In this document: positions 38,524 to 46,210 of the stretch, piece by piece
How positions within the stretch are numbered: the stretch's first letter is position 1
Layout: every line of letters begins with the position of its first letter
Assembly: GCF_022631375.1 (NCBI RefSeq)
Contig: NZ_JALBGC010000003.1
Coordinates: 310,001 to 374,000 of the forward strand
From: Hymenobacter cyanobacteriorum
GTDB taxonomy: Bacteria > Bacteroidota > Bacteroidia > Cytophagales > Hymenobacteraceae
Direction: 5' to 3'
DNA: 64,000 bases
Position numbers and translations under genes: made by a program
The notes under the pieces: generated by a model
The model's database searches: none
Seen by the model: the letters and a program-made list of their open reading frames with translations, nothing else
Told to the model about the DNA's origin: nothing

Positions 38524-39855
38524 TTACGAATTACGAGTTGCTTCCGGGGCTTCGGAATTATCGGCAGCCAGGGCGGGCGCGCCGGCTTGCTGGGCCACGG
38601 CCGGGGCCGCGGCGGCCAGCACCTGGGCGTTGCGGCGGCGCAGGTACCAGCTCAGGGCTAACAGCAAAATGCCCCCAATCAGGAAAAACAGCGACTTATC
38701 CATGAAGCCCCAGGTGAGCTTGAAGTAGGCCACGGCGGTGGCAGCCACGAACAGTACCGCGCCGATGGTAAGCTGGTCGGAGTCGTGGTCGCGGTTGGCA
38801 CGGGCCAGCACCGAACCGGCGTGGGCATACAGCACTACCAGGGTAGCCACGGCCAATGACAACCCGCCCGAGAGGTAAAAACCCGGCAGCAGCAGCAACC
38901 ACTCGGGCAGCGTGGCCAGCGTGCCCCGCGCCCGCTTGCCGGCCACCGAAATTGCCAGCACGGCCACTAGCGCCCCCAGGTAGGGCAGTAGCGGGGGTCG
39001 CAGTACGTTGGCGTAGGCATCGGCTTCGCCAAAAACGGCCAGCCCAAACATGAACAGGTAAGCGGCTACCAGCGGCGGGACTTGCAGGGCCCGGCCGCCG
39101 AGGCGGTTGGGCTGCCAGTCGCCGGCCGCGTAGATGAGCATGGCCGGCACAAAAAACCAGGTAATCTTGGCGTGGAGCGCGATGATGAGCAGGCCCGCCT
39201 GCCAGAGCAGGCCGGCGGCCAGCACGTAGCTGCCCACCACGTCGGGCCGGCGCCACCAGTAGTAGCCCAGCCCGCCCACCACCAGCCAGGCCGTGACGTA
39301 GCTGAAGATGCCCAGCGACTCGACGCAGTACGTTTGCACCGCCGCGCCGATGAGCACCGTGAGCAGCACCAGCAGCCGCGAGCCGTACACGTAGCTCAGG
39401 CCCACGCCGGCCACCACCCAGGCCAGCAGGCCGCTGGCATCGTAGCCTACCAACTGGTAGAGCTGGCTGGTGAGGATGATGCTGGCTCCGAACAGAATCA
39501 GCCCGAGTCCGATGAGGCCGTGGCCCAAATCGGGGTTGCCGCGCCGCAGAAAGTAGCTGCCCGCCGCGTAGCTGCCCACTAAGCTGCCCAGCAGCAGCGC
39601 CAGCCGCAGGGCCGCGGGCAGGCCCTGCCAGTTGGCCGCCACCACGCTTAGGCCGCTCAGGCCCACCAGCACGCTGCCCAGTATCGGGAGCAGCCCCAAC
39701 GCGGGGGCCTGCTGCGGGTAGCGCGCCAGCAGTTGCTGCCGCTGCGCCTCGCTGATGAGGCCATCGGCCACCCAGCCGGGGCTTTCGGTATCAAGAAATC
39801 GGCGGGACAAAAGAGTGGTGGGTTGGTGGAATAGGAAGGACAAAAGAACTATCAT
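38524..39855 (-). CDS. DUF2157 membrane protein, 443 aa
   Basis: The N-terminal DUF2157 segment ('VADGLISEAQRQQLLARY', residues about 30-50) is followed by about 12 membrane helices. It is paired with the GDYXXLXY gene downstream. The ATG at 39853-39855 lies in the arm of a palindrome. A TTG further in (near 39810) would give a shorter N-terminus and is possible. The last residues (T-R-N-S) and the stop codon lie in a short repeat built on TAATTCGTAAT, so the C-terminus may not be ancestral. Probable envelope role, unknown. Confidence 0.85.
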   Translation of the reverse strand: MIVLLSFLFHQPTTLLSRRFLDTESPGWVADGLISEAQRQQLLARYPQQAPALGLLPILGSVLVGLSGLSVVAANWQGLPAALRLALLLGSLVGSYAAGSYFLRRGNPDLGHGLIGLGLILFGASIILTSQLYQLVGYDASGLLAWVVAGVGLSYVYGSRLLVLLTVLIGAAVQTYCVESLGIFSYVTAWLVVGGLGYYWWRRPDVVGSYVLAAGLLWQAGLLIIALHAKITWFFVPAMLIYAAGDWQPNRLGGRALQVPPLVAAYLFMFGLAVFGEADAYANVLRPPLLPYLGALVAVLAISVAGKRARGTLATLPEWLLLLPGFYLSGGLSLAVATLVVLYAHAGSVLARANRDHDSDQLTIGAVLFVAATAVAYFKLTWGFMDKSLFFLIGGILLLALSWYLRRRNAQVLAAAAPAVAQQAGAPALAADNSEAPEATRNS

Positions 39856-39972
39856 GCTGAGCGAAGGCGCCGCCGCAGTCGAAGCATCTCTACCGCAATA
39901 GTAAACCTTGCGGTTAAAATTACTTGCCCGGCAGAGATGCTTCGCCTGCGGCGGCGCCTTCGCTCAGTATGA
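39852..39972. repeat. Long inverted repeat, family B, longest copy
   Basis: Arms of about 44 bp with few mismatches contain TCATGCTGAGCGAAGGCGCC and GAAGCATCTCTACCG. It lies between mnmD and DUF2157. Its right arm supplies the TGA stop of mnmD (39964-39966) and its left arm holds the candidate ATG of the DUF2157 gene. Confidence 0.88.
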
Positions 39973-40698
39973 CAGTGGATTATTTCCACCCTCCTTCCGC
40001 GCCCGCGTCATCTCGCGCTTGCCGGGGGGGCCGGGCAGCTTTTCCGTCAGCCAGCCGGCGGCGCGCAGGTTGCGTCGGAACTGGCCCTGCGCGCAGTAGC
40101 TCACCAGCACCGCGCCGGGCGCGGCGGCGGCGTAGAGCTGGGCGAATACGGCTTCCGTCCACAGGTCGGGCTGTTTTTCCGGGGCAAAGGCATCGAAATA
40201 GATGAGGTCGTAATAACCAGCGGGCAGCACTGCATCTTGCAGCGCCTGGTGCCGCTTGCGCAGCCCGAAGCCGGGCAACAGCTGCGTCGGCGCATCCCAG
40301 GGCGCGGCGTGCAGCTCGGCAAACAGCTCGCGCAAGGGCGTGCCGCGTGCGTCCCACTCGGGCTGCAGGGCGGCCACCACGGCGGGCGGCAGCGGAAAAG
40401 TTTCGAGGCCGTCGTACTCGATAAATACACCGGCGGCCTGGGCAGCTTCCAGCGTCAGCAAGGCGTTCAGGCCGGTGCCGAGGCCGATTTCAAGAAGGCG
40501 CAGCGGCTGGCCGGTTTCGGCGGCGGCGGGCAGCAACGGCAGCAGCCCGTGCCGGATGAACACGTGCGCCGATTCCTGCCGCGCCCCGTGCTGCGAGTGG
40601 TAATGCTCGTTCAGGGCCGGCACGAAGAGCGTGGCCGAGCCGTCGGCCGTGCGGCGCACCTCTACCTTTGGCTCGCCGGAGAATTCTTCATTCTTCAT
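39964..40698 (-). CDS. mnmD: tRNA 5-methylaminomethyl-2-thiouridine methyltransferase, MnmD type
   Basis: MnmD methylates the wobble uridine precursor, giving mnm5s2U34, and corresponds to the N-terminal half of MnmC. Family text is 'KVEVRRTADGSATLFVPALNEHYHSQHGA', SAM motif 'LRLLEIGLGTGLNALLTLE' and 'YYDLIYFDAFAPEKQPDLW'. The C-terminus has 'AAGWLTEKLPGPPGKREMTRA'. Length 244 aa. The ATG (40698) and the first six residues M-K-N-E-E-F are encoded by an AT-rich repeat, and the stop is in a palindrome. The MnmC C-terminal oxidase half is absent, as is normal for Bacteroidota. Confidence 0.9.
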   Translation of the reverse strand: MKNEEFSGEPKVEVRRTADGSATLFVPALNEHYHSQHGARQESAHVFIRHGLLPLLPAAAETGQPLRLLEIGLGTGLNALLTLEAAQAAGVFIEYDGLETFPLPPAVVAALQPEWDARGTPLRELFAELHAAPWDAPTQLLPGFGLRKRHQALQDAVLPAGYYDLIYFDAFAPEKQPDLWTEAVFAQLYAAAAPGAVLVSYCAQGQFRRNLRAAGWLTEKLPGPPGKREMTRARKEGGNNPLSY

Positions 40699-40716
40699 TC
40701 CTAATTCTTCATTGAA
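40681..40716. repeat. AT-rich repeat covering the mnmD start
   Basis: GAATTCTTCATTCTTCATTC continues with CTAATTCTTCATTGAA. The same unit, in reverse, precedes lipA (12886-12918). It spans the whole 21-bp gap between the divergent mnmD and thioesterase genes. Confidence 0.8.
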
Positions 40717-40719
40717 AAG

Positions 40720-41145
40720 ATGCCCCGCGTAAAAGTAGCCCTGCCCGACACCTTCCCCTTCGCCACCGAAATTCCGGTGCGCATCACCGACCTCAACTAC
40801 GGCGGCCACCTCGGCAACGATGCCCTGCTGGGCCTGCTGCATGAGGTGCGGATAGAATTTCTGCGATTCCTCGGGCTGGATGGCGACTACGACCCCATCA
40901 GCAAGCTCGGCCTCATCATGGTGGATGTGGCGGTGGAGTACAAGGGCGAGGCTTTCCACGGCGACGTGCTGCGCGTGCAAATGGCCGGCAACGAGCTCAG
41001 CAAATACGGCTTCGATGTGGTGTACCACGTGCACAACCAGGCCGGCAAGGAAATCGCCCGCGCCAAAACCGGCATGCTCTGCTTCGACTACAACCAGCGC
41101 AAGCTGCGCCTGCTGCCCGAGGAGTTGGCCGCGCGGCTGGGGTAG
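40720..41145 (+). CDS. Acyl-CoA thioesterase, hot-dog fold, 141 aa
   Basis: The protein has the 4HBT hot-dog fold with 'VRITDLNYGGHLGNDALLGLLHEVRIEFLRFLG', where the Asp and Gly-Gly-His/Asn match the catalytic region of thioesterases. It then has 'GLIMVDVAVEYKGEAFHGDVLRVQM'. It probably hydrolyses acyl-CoA thioesters; the substrate is unknown. Length is normal. It is divergent from mnmD with only 21 bp between the start codons, so its promoter must overlap the mnmD coding region or the repeat. ATG 40720 is the only good start. Confidence 0.88.
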   Translation: MPRVKVALPDTFPFATEIPVRITDLNYGGHLGNDALLGLLHEVRIEFLRFLGLDGDYDPISKLGLIMVDVAVEYKGEAFHGDVLRVQMAGNELSKYGFDVVYHVHNQAGKEIARAKTGMLCFDYNQRKLRLLPEELAARLG

Positions 41146-41157
41146 CCGTGCGCTAGC

Positions 41158-41229
41158 TGTCGTTCCGAACGCGGGGAGGAATTCGGGGCCGCTACATTGC
41201 TCAGATTCCTCACTGCGTTCGGAATGACA
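41158..41229. repeat. Inverted repeat, family C
   Basis: 25-bp arms (41158-41182 and 41205-41229) pair with three mismatches and contain TGTC-TTCCGAACGC. The layout matches families A and B, with sequence changes on both arms. It lies between the thioesterase and rlmN genes. Confidence 0.8.
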
Positions 41230-41261
41230 CCCGGCCGGGAACCCAACGCCCTACCAGCTTG

Positions 41262-41269
41262 TATCTTTG
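41262..41269 (+). promoter_or_regulatory. rlmN promoter -7 element next to the start codon
   Basis: TATCTTTG, an exact TAnnTTTG match, ends 4 bp before ATG 41274. This predicts a leaderless or near-leaderless transcript. Confidence 0.55.
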
Positions 41270-41273
41270 CACT

Positions 41274-42356
41274 ATGCTGCTAGAATTGCCCCTCGCCCCC
41301 GTTGTTAAAAAGCGCGATATTCGCAAAACCTCGCCCGACGAGCTCAAGGCCTTTATGGTGGAGCACGGCGAGAAACCTTTCCGTGCCAAGCAGGTAACGG
41401 AGTGGCTGTGGAAGAACACCGCCGCCACGTTCGAAGAGATGAACAACATCTCGGTGGCCACCCGCGAGCTGCTCGACCAGCATTTCGTCATCAACGGCGT
41501 GACGGTGCAGAACAAGCAGCTCAGCAACGACGGCACCATCAAATCGGCTTTCAAGCTCTACGACGGCAACGTGGTGGAGGGCGTGCTCATTCCGCACGAC
41601 ACGCGCATGACGGCCTGTATCTCGAGCCAGGTGGGCTGCTCGCTCACGTGTAAGTTCTGCGCCACGGGCTACATGGACCGCAAGCGCAACCTCGACGCGG
41701 CCGAGATTTACGACCAGGTGGTGCGCATTCGGGAGCAGTGCGAGGCCCAGTACGGCACGCCGCTCACCAACATCGTGTACATGGGCATGGGCGAGCCCCT
41801 GCTCAACTACGCCAACGTGGTGGAAAGCGTGCGCCGCATTACCGCCCCCGATGGCCTGAACATGGCCCCGCGCCGCATCACCATCAGCACGGCCGGCATT
41901 GCCAAGATGATTAAAAAGCTGGCCGATGACGACGTGAAGGCCAACCTGGCCCTCTCGCTGCACGCCCCGACGGACGCCAAGCGCAACGAAATCATGCCCA
42001 TCAACGAGGCCAACTCGCTGGCCGCGCTGAAGGAAGCCCTGCAGTACTACCACCAGAAAACCGGCCGCAAAGTCACCTACGAATACATCGTGTTCGACGG
42101 CTTCAACGACGGGCTCGACGATGCGGCCGAGCTGCTGAAAATCAGCAAGTGGCTGCCCTGCAAAATCAACCTCATCGAGTACAACCCCATCGACAACGCC
42201 AGCTACCAGAACGCGGAGGCCGACAAAATCACCGCCTTCCACAAGTTCCTGGCCGACCGCGGCGTGCAAACCAACATCCGCCGCTCGCGCGGCAAGGACA
42301 TCGACGCCGCCTGCGGGCAGCTGGCGGTGAAGGAGGAGAAAACGGCCCTGGCCTAG
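41274..42356 (+). CDS. rlmN: 23S rRNA/tRNA adenine C2 methyltransferase
   Basis: RlmN methylates C2 of A2503 in 23S rRNA and A37 in some tRNAs, using radical SAM chemistry with a methyl-cysteine intermediate. Radical SAM cysteines are C122, C126 and C129 ('VGCSLTCKFCATG'); the catalytic Cys near the end is in 'IDAACGQL'. 'YMGMGEPLLNY' and 'ALSLHAP' are family hallmarks. Length 360 aa is normal. ATG 41274 is supported by the promoter position and by the N-terminus; the in-frame codon at 41259 is inside the promoter. Confidence 0.96.
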   Translation: MLLELPLAPVVKKRDIRKTSPDELKAFMVEHGEKPFRAKQVTEWLWKNTAATFEEMNNISVATRELLDQHFVINGVTVQNKQLSNDGTIKSAFKLYDGNVVEGVLIPHDTRMTACISSQVGCSLTCKFCATGYMDRKRNLDAAEIYDQVVRIREQCEAQYGTPLTNIVYMGMGEPLLNYANVVESVRRITAPDGLNMAPRRITISTAGIAKMIKKLADDDVKANLALSLHAPTDAKRNEIMPINEANSLAALKEALQYYHQKTGRKVTYEYIVFDGFNDGLDDAAELLKISKWLPCKINLIEYNPIDNASYQNAEADKITAFHKFLADRGVQTNIRRSRGKDIDAACGQLAVKEEKTALA

Positions 42357-42375
42357 CGGCCCGGGCCTGCGGGCC

Positions 42376-43110
42376 TCAGCGCTTCTTCTTCGCGTCTTCC
42401 CCCAACATGATGAGGTAAGTCGGGCACTTGCTCATCATCAGGGTGGCCAGCTTGATGCCAAAGGCCTCCATGCTTTCCTTGTTGCCGAGCTGCTCTGTCG
42501 AATACACGGTCATGAGCGCGGGCATGTTTTTGATGACCGTGGTTTGCATGATTTTGCTCATGGTTTCGCTGCGGCCGGCCACAGTCATCGCCTTCAATGG
42601 GTGGCGCGCATCCTCGGCCGATAGCTGCACGCACACGCTGTCGGCCATGGGCTGCAGCACCGCTCTTTCCTCCTCCGAGATGTTGTTCATGCTCTGCTGG
42701 CCTTTGGGCCCCAGGCCTTTTTGAGCCGAAGAAGTGCGCAGAATCAGCTTCATCGAGCCAGGGCAGTCCACGCTCAGCATTTTCACGGCGGTTTCGCCCA
42801 TGTCGTGGCCTATTTTGTTGCTGCTCAGGCCGCGGCGCTTGCCCGCGCTTATCAGGTCGGTGAACTCGCTGGCGTGCTCGCTCATGCTCGTCATCATCAG
42901 GCGCAGGAACAAGTCATCGGCCTGCTTGGGCGTGAGCTTTTCAAGGTCCTGGCGTTGCCCCTCGGCCTGGATGCGGGTGCAAAGCGAGTTGGCAATCAGC
43001 CGCGCAAAACGGTTGTGGCCGGGCAGCGTATCGGTGGCCTGGGCCGCCACCGGCTGGCACGTGGCCCAGCCTAGCAGCAACAGGCCCAGAAGTGGTAGAA
43101 AGTGTTTCAT
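42376..43110 (-). CDS. Secreted hypothetical protein, 244 aa
   Basis: ATG 43110 gives a signal peptide ending A-A-Q-A. The mature chain is helical and contains 'CTRIQAEGQ', 'DCPGSMKLIL', a 'SVCVQLS' and a 'KCPTYLIML' segment, so four Cys are spaced across it. It has Met-rich parts, ends in four basic residues, and shows no known family. The longer open frame to 43230 is rejected, because it runs through a tandem repeat and lacks a signal. It is convergent with rlmN. Confidence 0.72.
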   Translation of the reverse strand: MKHFLPLLGLLLLGWATCQPVAAQATDTLPGHNRFARLIANSLCTRIQAEGQRQDLEKLTPKQADDLFLRLMMTSMSEHASEFTDLISAGKRRGLSSNKIGHDMGETAVKMLSVDCPGSMKLILRTSSAQKGLGPKGQQSMNNISEEERAVLQPMADSVCVQLSAEDARHPLKAMTVAGRSETMSKIMQTTVIKNMPALMTVYSTEQLGNKESMEAFGIKLATLMMSKCPTYLIMLGEDAKKKR

Positions 43111-43127
43111 GCAGGCAAGATAGCGCC

Positions 43128-43166
43128 GCGCCCGGTTTTCGCGCCCGGTTTTCGCGCCCGGTTTTT
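43128..43166. repeat. Three tandem 13-bp units
   Basis: GCGCCCGGTTTTC occurs three times in a row (the last unit ends in T). It lies just upstream of the secreted protein gene and could vary in copy number. Confidence 0.9.
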
Positions 43167-43191
43167 GGGGGCTGCGGGCCCGGCCCGGCAA

Positions 43192-43227
43192 CAAAGCGCG
43201 CCGCCCAGGCCCGAGCGGCGCGCTTTG
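43192..43227 (-). terminator. Hairpin after the outer-membrane protein gene
   Basis: A 13-bp stem CAAAGCGCGCCGC / GCGGCGCGCTTTG has a 10-base loop. The T-run is weak on the minus strand. It ends the gene at 43247. Confidence 0.7.
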
Positions 43228-43246
43228 CACGGCCAGTAGCAGGCGC

Positions 43247-44326
43247 TTACTTCACGCCTTTGCCAAAGCGAAAAGTGAAGTCGATGTACAGCGGAATCAC
43301 GTAGCTGGAGAAGCCCTGGCCGGGCACGCGCACGGTTTGGTACGTGGTGGTATACTGGCCGTTGTTGGGGTTATAGTAATAGTTGGCCCGCTGCTCGTCG
43401 TGGCCAAACTCGTAGTAATAAACCGCTCCCAGGCCCAGGCTGGTGCGGCGCCAGTTTATTTTGAGGCCGTAAAGGCCGCCCATGCCGGCATTGGCATCGG
43501 CCACAATGTAGTTTTCGCTGAGCAGTGAAATCCGGCGCGACACCCGGCGCTGGCCGCCTACCTGCAGAATCGGAGTTGAGCCAATATTGCCCTGCACGAA
43601 GCCGTAGCCGAGCCCCACGGTAAAATTATTGTCGGCCCCGCCGTAAGTGAGCGCGCCGTAGCCAATGCCCGCGCCGGTCCCGGTGCCCTGCGAGTCGAAG
43701 TTGGGCACGCGCACATAGAGCAAGCCAAATCCCACGTTCAGGTTGTCGCGGATGGGGTAGCTGATTTTGGGCGTGAACACCAGAAGCTGCTGGTCGAGCG
43801 ACAGGCCCGGGATGATTGACATGTAGCCGCCCAGCGAAATATTGTCGGTGATGCCGTAGTTTATTCCCAGCAGGTACACGTCCACGTCCTGCAGGGAGGC
43901 TTCGTTCTTGCGCAAGCCCCGGCCCGTAGGCGCAAAAAACAGGCGGTTGCCGTTGCCAATGTCGTAGTAGCCCGCCTTGGTAGTGGGCGGTATGGGCCCT
44001 TGCAGGTCGGCCCGGCGAATCTGGGCGCGCTCCAGGGTGAGGTGGCCCAACTCCTTGGCATCGAACTCGAGCGCGGTCAGGCTCATGCTTACCAATACGC
44101 CGGTGAACGTGGTGCCCTGCACGGTTTCGACGCGGTAGGTGCGCCCCAGCAGGAACGGGTCGGCGACGGCAGGCGCCGCTGCGGGAGCCCCAACCGCCGC
44201 GGCGGGCGCAGCGGCGGGCACCGGCGCTACGGGCGGGTTGTTCAGTACGGGCGGGGCCGTTTGTGCCAGGGCCGCGCCGCTGCCCAGGGCCAGTAGTGAA
44301 AATAAGGAAAGTAGATTTTTCTTCAT
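43247..44326 (-). CDS. Outer-membrane beta-barrel protein, 359 aa
   Basis: The signal peptide ends A-L-A-Q. A Pro/Ala-rich linker (residues about 25-55) and a small beta domain with 'GRTYRVETVQGTTFTGVLVSMSLTALEF' come next. The barrel (about 120-359) has repeated 'GYG..' and Tyr/Asn-rich turns ('NYYYNPNNGQYTTTYQTV') and ends V-I-P-L-Y-I-D-F-T-F-R-F-G-K-G-V-K. Overall it resembles the 4605 protein in having a small N-terminal beta domain plus a barrel. No function is assigned. Confidence 0.75.
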   Translation of the reverse strand: MKKNLLSLFSLLALGSGAALAQTAPPVLNNPPVAPVPAAAPAAAVGAPAAAPAVADPFLLGRTYRVETVQGTTFTGVLVSMSLTALEFDAKELGHLTLERAQIRRADLQGPIPPTTKAGYYDIGNGNRLFFAPTGRGLRKNEASLQDVDVYLLGINYGITDNISLGGYMSIIPGLSLDQQLLVFTPKISYPIRDNLNVGFGLLYVRVPNFDSQGTGTGAGIGYGALTYGGADNNFTVGLGYGFVQGNIGSTPILQVGGQRRVSRRISLLSENYIVADANAGMGGLYGLKINWRRTSLGLGAVYYYEFGHDEQRANYYYNPNNGQYTTTYQTVRVPGQGFSSYVIPLYIDFTFRFGKGVK

Positions 44327-44560
44327 GACTGGTTTAGTTTCCTCAAAGATGCATCACTATCCGGCCATGGTTGCAAACCAAAACTTTGCCCAATAAGACC
44401 TTTCCTCAGCTGGCAAGCCCGTACTCCTGCAAAGCTTCCGGGCAGCTATAACACTTGATTAACAGGCAATAGCAAACCGTTAACCACAGCCAGCTTTCCA
44501 CCACCATCAGACTTTTCATTGGCCGCTGCCAGGGGTTTTTACTTCTCTTAAGCGCACAAA

Positions 44561-44588
44561 AAAGCCCGGCCTGGCAGCCGGGCTTTCG
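44561..44588 (-). terminator. Terminator of the 44616 lipoprotein gene
   Basis: AAAGCCCGGC pairs with GCCGGGCTTT around a 6-base loop; on the minus strand it is followed by T-rich sequence. Confidence 0.85.
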
Positions 44589-44615
44589 TTTTTGCAGCCA
44601 GTGCGGGCTCGGGCG

Positions 44616-44888
44616 CTAGTCGGCCAGGCCGTCGTGGTTGCGGTCTTTGGCGTCGCCAGCGGCTTTGTACAAGTCTTTGCCGGTGACTTTGCGGGCGGTG
44701 TCGCGGGCGAGGCCGGCCGTGGCCGAGTCGCCGCCGGCCACGCCGTCCTGGCCGGCGGCCATGCCTTTTTTGGTGTAGCCGCGCTCGACGTTGGTGTCGC
44801 CTTCTTTGGTGCCGGAGCTACAGGCGCTGGCCGAGGCCAGCACGACGCCGGCCACTGCCAGCGAACGGAGGAATTGTTGGGAAAACAT
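44616..44888 (-). CDS. Small lipoprotein, 90 aa
   Basis: ATG 44888 gives a signal peptide with lipobox S-A-C at Cys23. The mature part is short, hydrophilic and rich in Asp, Ala and Gly, with 'GYTKKGMAAGQDGVAGGDSATAGLARDTARKVTGK'. It ends in 'DRNHDGLAD', a calcium-binding-like Asp-rich tail. The longer frame to 45059 has no signal sequence and is not used. Unknown function; likely envelope. Confidence 0.72.
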   Translation of the reverse strand: MFSQQFLRSLAVAGVVLASASACSSGTKEGDTNVERGYTKKGMAAGQDGVAGGDSATAGLARDTARKVTGKDLYKAAGDAKDRNHDGLAD

Positions 44889-45036
44889 GAGGAACAGAAT
44901 GGGGAGGTGATGCGGGAGCGAGGCTGCAAGGTAAAGAAATAACCCGCCGCCGCGCAACCCGTACCCCCGCCAGCGGTTGTGTCCGGTACCGGCGTGCGCC
45001 GGCCCGGCCCCGCTCCTATTCCATTCAACTTCGCTT

Positions 45037-45624
45037 ATGCCCAACGCCCCGTTGCCCACGCCCGCCTATACCTACCCCGAGTTCCGCGCCCTGGTGGGCC
45101 GGCTGGCCGCCGAGCACCGCACCACCGGCCTTGACCAGACGCCCGGCCTCGTGCGCTACACCGACCAGAACCAGGCCCACCTCGACCGCGGCTCGGCCGT
45201 GCCGCTGTTGCCCGCCCTGCTCGAACGCCTGCGCCAGCTGCCCCGCCCCGAGCAGTGGCTGGTGCTGGGCGAGGCCTGGTGCGGCGATACGGCCCACACG
45301 CTGCCCATTTTGGCCCACCTGGCCGCCCAAAGCCAGGGCCGCGTGAGCCTGCACGTGGTGCTGCGCTCCGACCACCCCGAGCTGATGGCCGCTTACCAGA
45401 CCGATGGCAAAAACAGCATCCCCAAGCTCATCCGCCGCGATGCCGAAACCGGGGCCGACCTCGGCACCTGGGGTCCCCGCCCGGACGCCGCGCAGGCCCT
45501 CAGTCACCAGCTGCACGGCGATGCCTCGCTGCATACCAACCAGATTGTGAAAGGCATGAACGAGTGGTACGCGGCCGATGCCGGCCAGTCGGTGCAGCAG
45601 GAGTTGCTGACGACGTTGGGGTAA
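45037..45624 (+). CDS. Thioredoxin-like protein with one active-site Cys, 195 aa
   Basis: The protein matches the Bacteroidota thioredoxin-family protein with 'WLVLGEAWCGDTAHTLPILAHLA', where the usual C-x-x-C is reduced to a single Cys (Cys-Gly-Asp-Thr). It then has 'NSIPKLIRRD' as the cis-Pro region. Such proteins may be monothiol reductases; a bacilliredoxin role is possible given bshC and ytxJ, but this is inferred only. The start is ATG 45037; CAACTTCG three bases before it resembles the -7 element. A family B palindrome follows about 30 bp after the stop. Confidence 0.82.
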   Translation: MPNAPLPTPAYTYPEFRALVGRLAAEHRTTGLDQTPGLVRYTDQNQAHLDRGSAVPLLPALLERLRQLPRPEQWLVLGEAWCGDTAHTLPILAHLAAQSQGRVSLHVVLRSDHPELMAAYQTDGKNSIPKLIRRDAETGADLGTWGPRPDAAQALSHQLHGDASLHTNQIVKGMNEWYAADAGQSVQQELLTTLG

Positions 45625-45654
45625 TAGCACAGCAATGAGGTTGAATATTCTGTC

Positions 45655-45746
45655 CGTCATGCTGAGCGCAGCCGAAGCATCTCTACCGCGCAACGCAATC
45701 AGTTGCCTATTGCGGTAGAGATGCTTCGGCTGCGCTCAGCATGACG
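45655..45746. repeat. Long inverted repeat, family B
   Basis: Perfect 35-bp arms (45655-45689 and 45712-45746) contain CGTCATGCTGAGCGCAGCCG and AAGCATCTCTACCGC, with a 22-base loop. The first copy at 90-192 is nearly the same. Confidence 0.93.
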
Positions 45747-45836
45747 TGCCATTGATTTCCCGTTCCAGCCCCAAAGCCCAAAACTTGTGATACGGGAAAT
45801 TTCCCCTATTTTCACCTTCCCAATTATCGGCATTAT

Positions 45837-46205
45837 ATGCTTCAACCGTTGCGTCGTCGTTTCCAACAGCACGTGGCCCGGTGGCCCTGGCGGCGGGTGG
45901 CGCTGCTGGCCGGAATTAGTTTTGGGCTGGCACTGATGCTGATAATCTACCTGTTTGGGGTGAGTGACCACTTTTTCGGTCGACTTTTTTTCGCGTTTCT
46001 CGTATTCGTCTGGCTGCTCTCGGTCACCTTCCTGGCCGTGGTTCCGTTCGTGACCTGGGCTACGGCCAACTGGTTCGGGCGGGGCTGGGCCGAAGCCTCG
46101 ACGCCGGTGCCGCGCCCACGGCGGGCGGCGGCCTCGGCCGGCACGGCCGCCAGCGCGCGTACCGTTTCCTCACCGGCTTCCTCACGGCGGCCTCAAACAC
46201 GTTAA
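45837..46205 (+). CDS. Small membrane protein of unknown function, 122 aa
   Basis: A basic N-terminus (residues 1-19) is followed by two hydrophobic segments (about 21-42 and 47-72). The Arg/Ala/Pro-rich tail is low complexity. It lies just upstream (5 bp) of the AraC-type regulator and probably shares its transcript. No family is recognised, and the coding evidence is moderate. Confidence 0.6.
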   Translation: MLQPLRRRFQQHVARWPWRRVALLAGISFGLALMLIIYLFGVSDHFFGRLFFAFLVFVWLLSVTFLAVVPFVTWATANWFGRGWAEASTPVPRPRRAAASAGTAASARTVSSPASSRRPQTR

Positions 46206-46210
46206 AGCCC

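Noticed and set aside
43128..43166. Tandem repeat considered as a CRISPR remnant
   Set aside because: Units are directly joined without spacers, only 13 bp long, and no cas gene is present.
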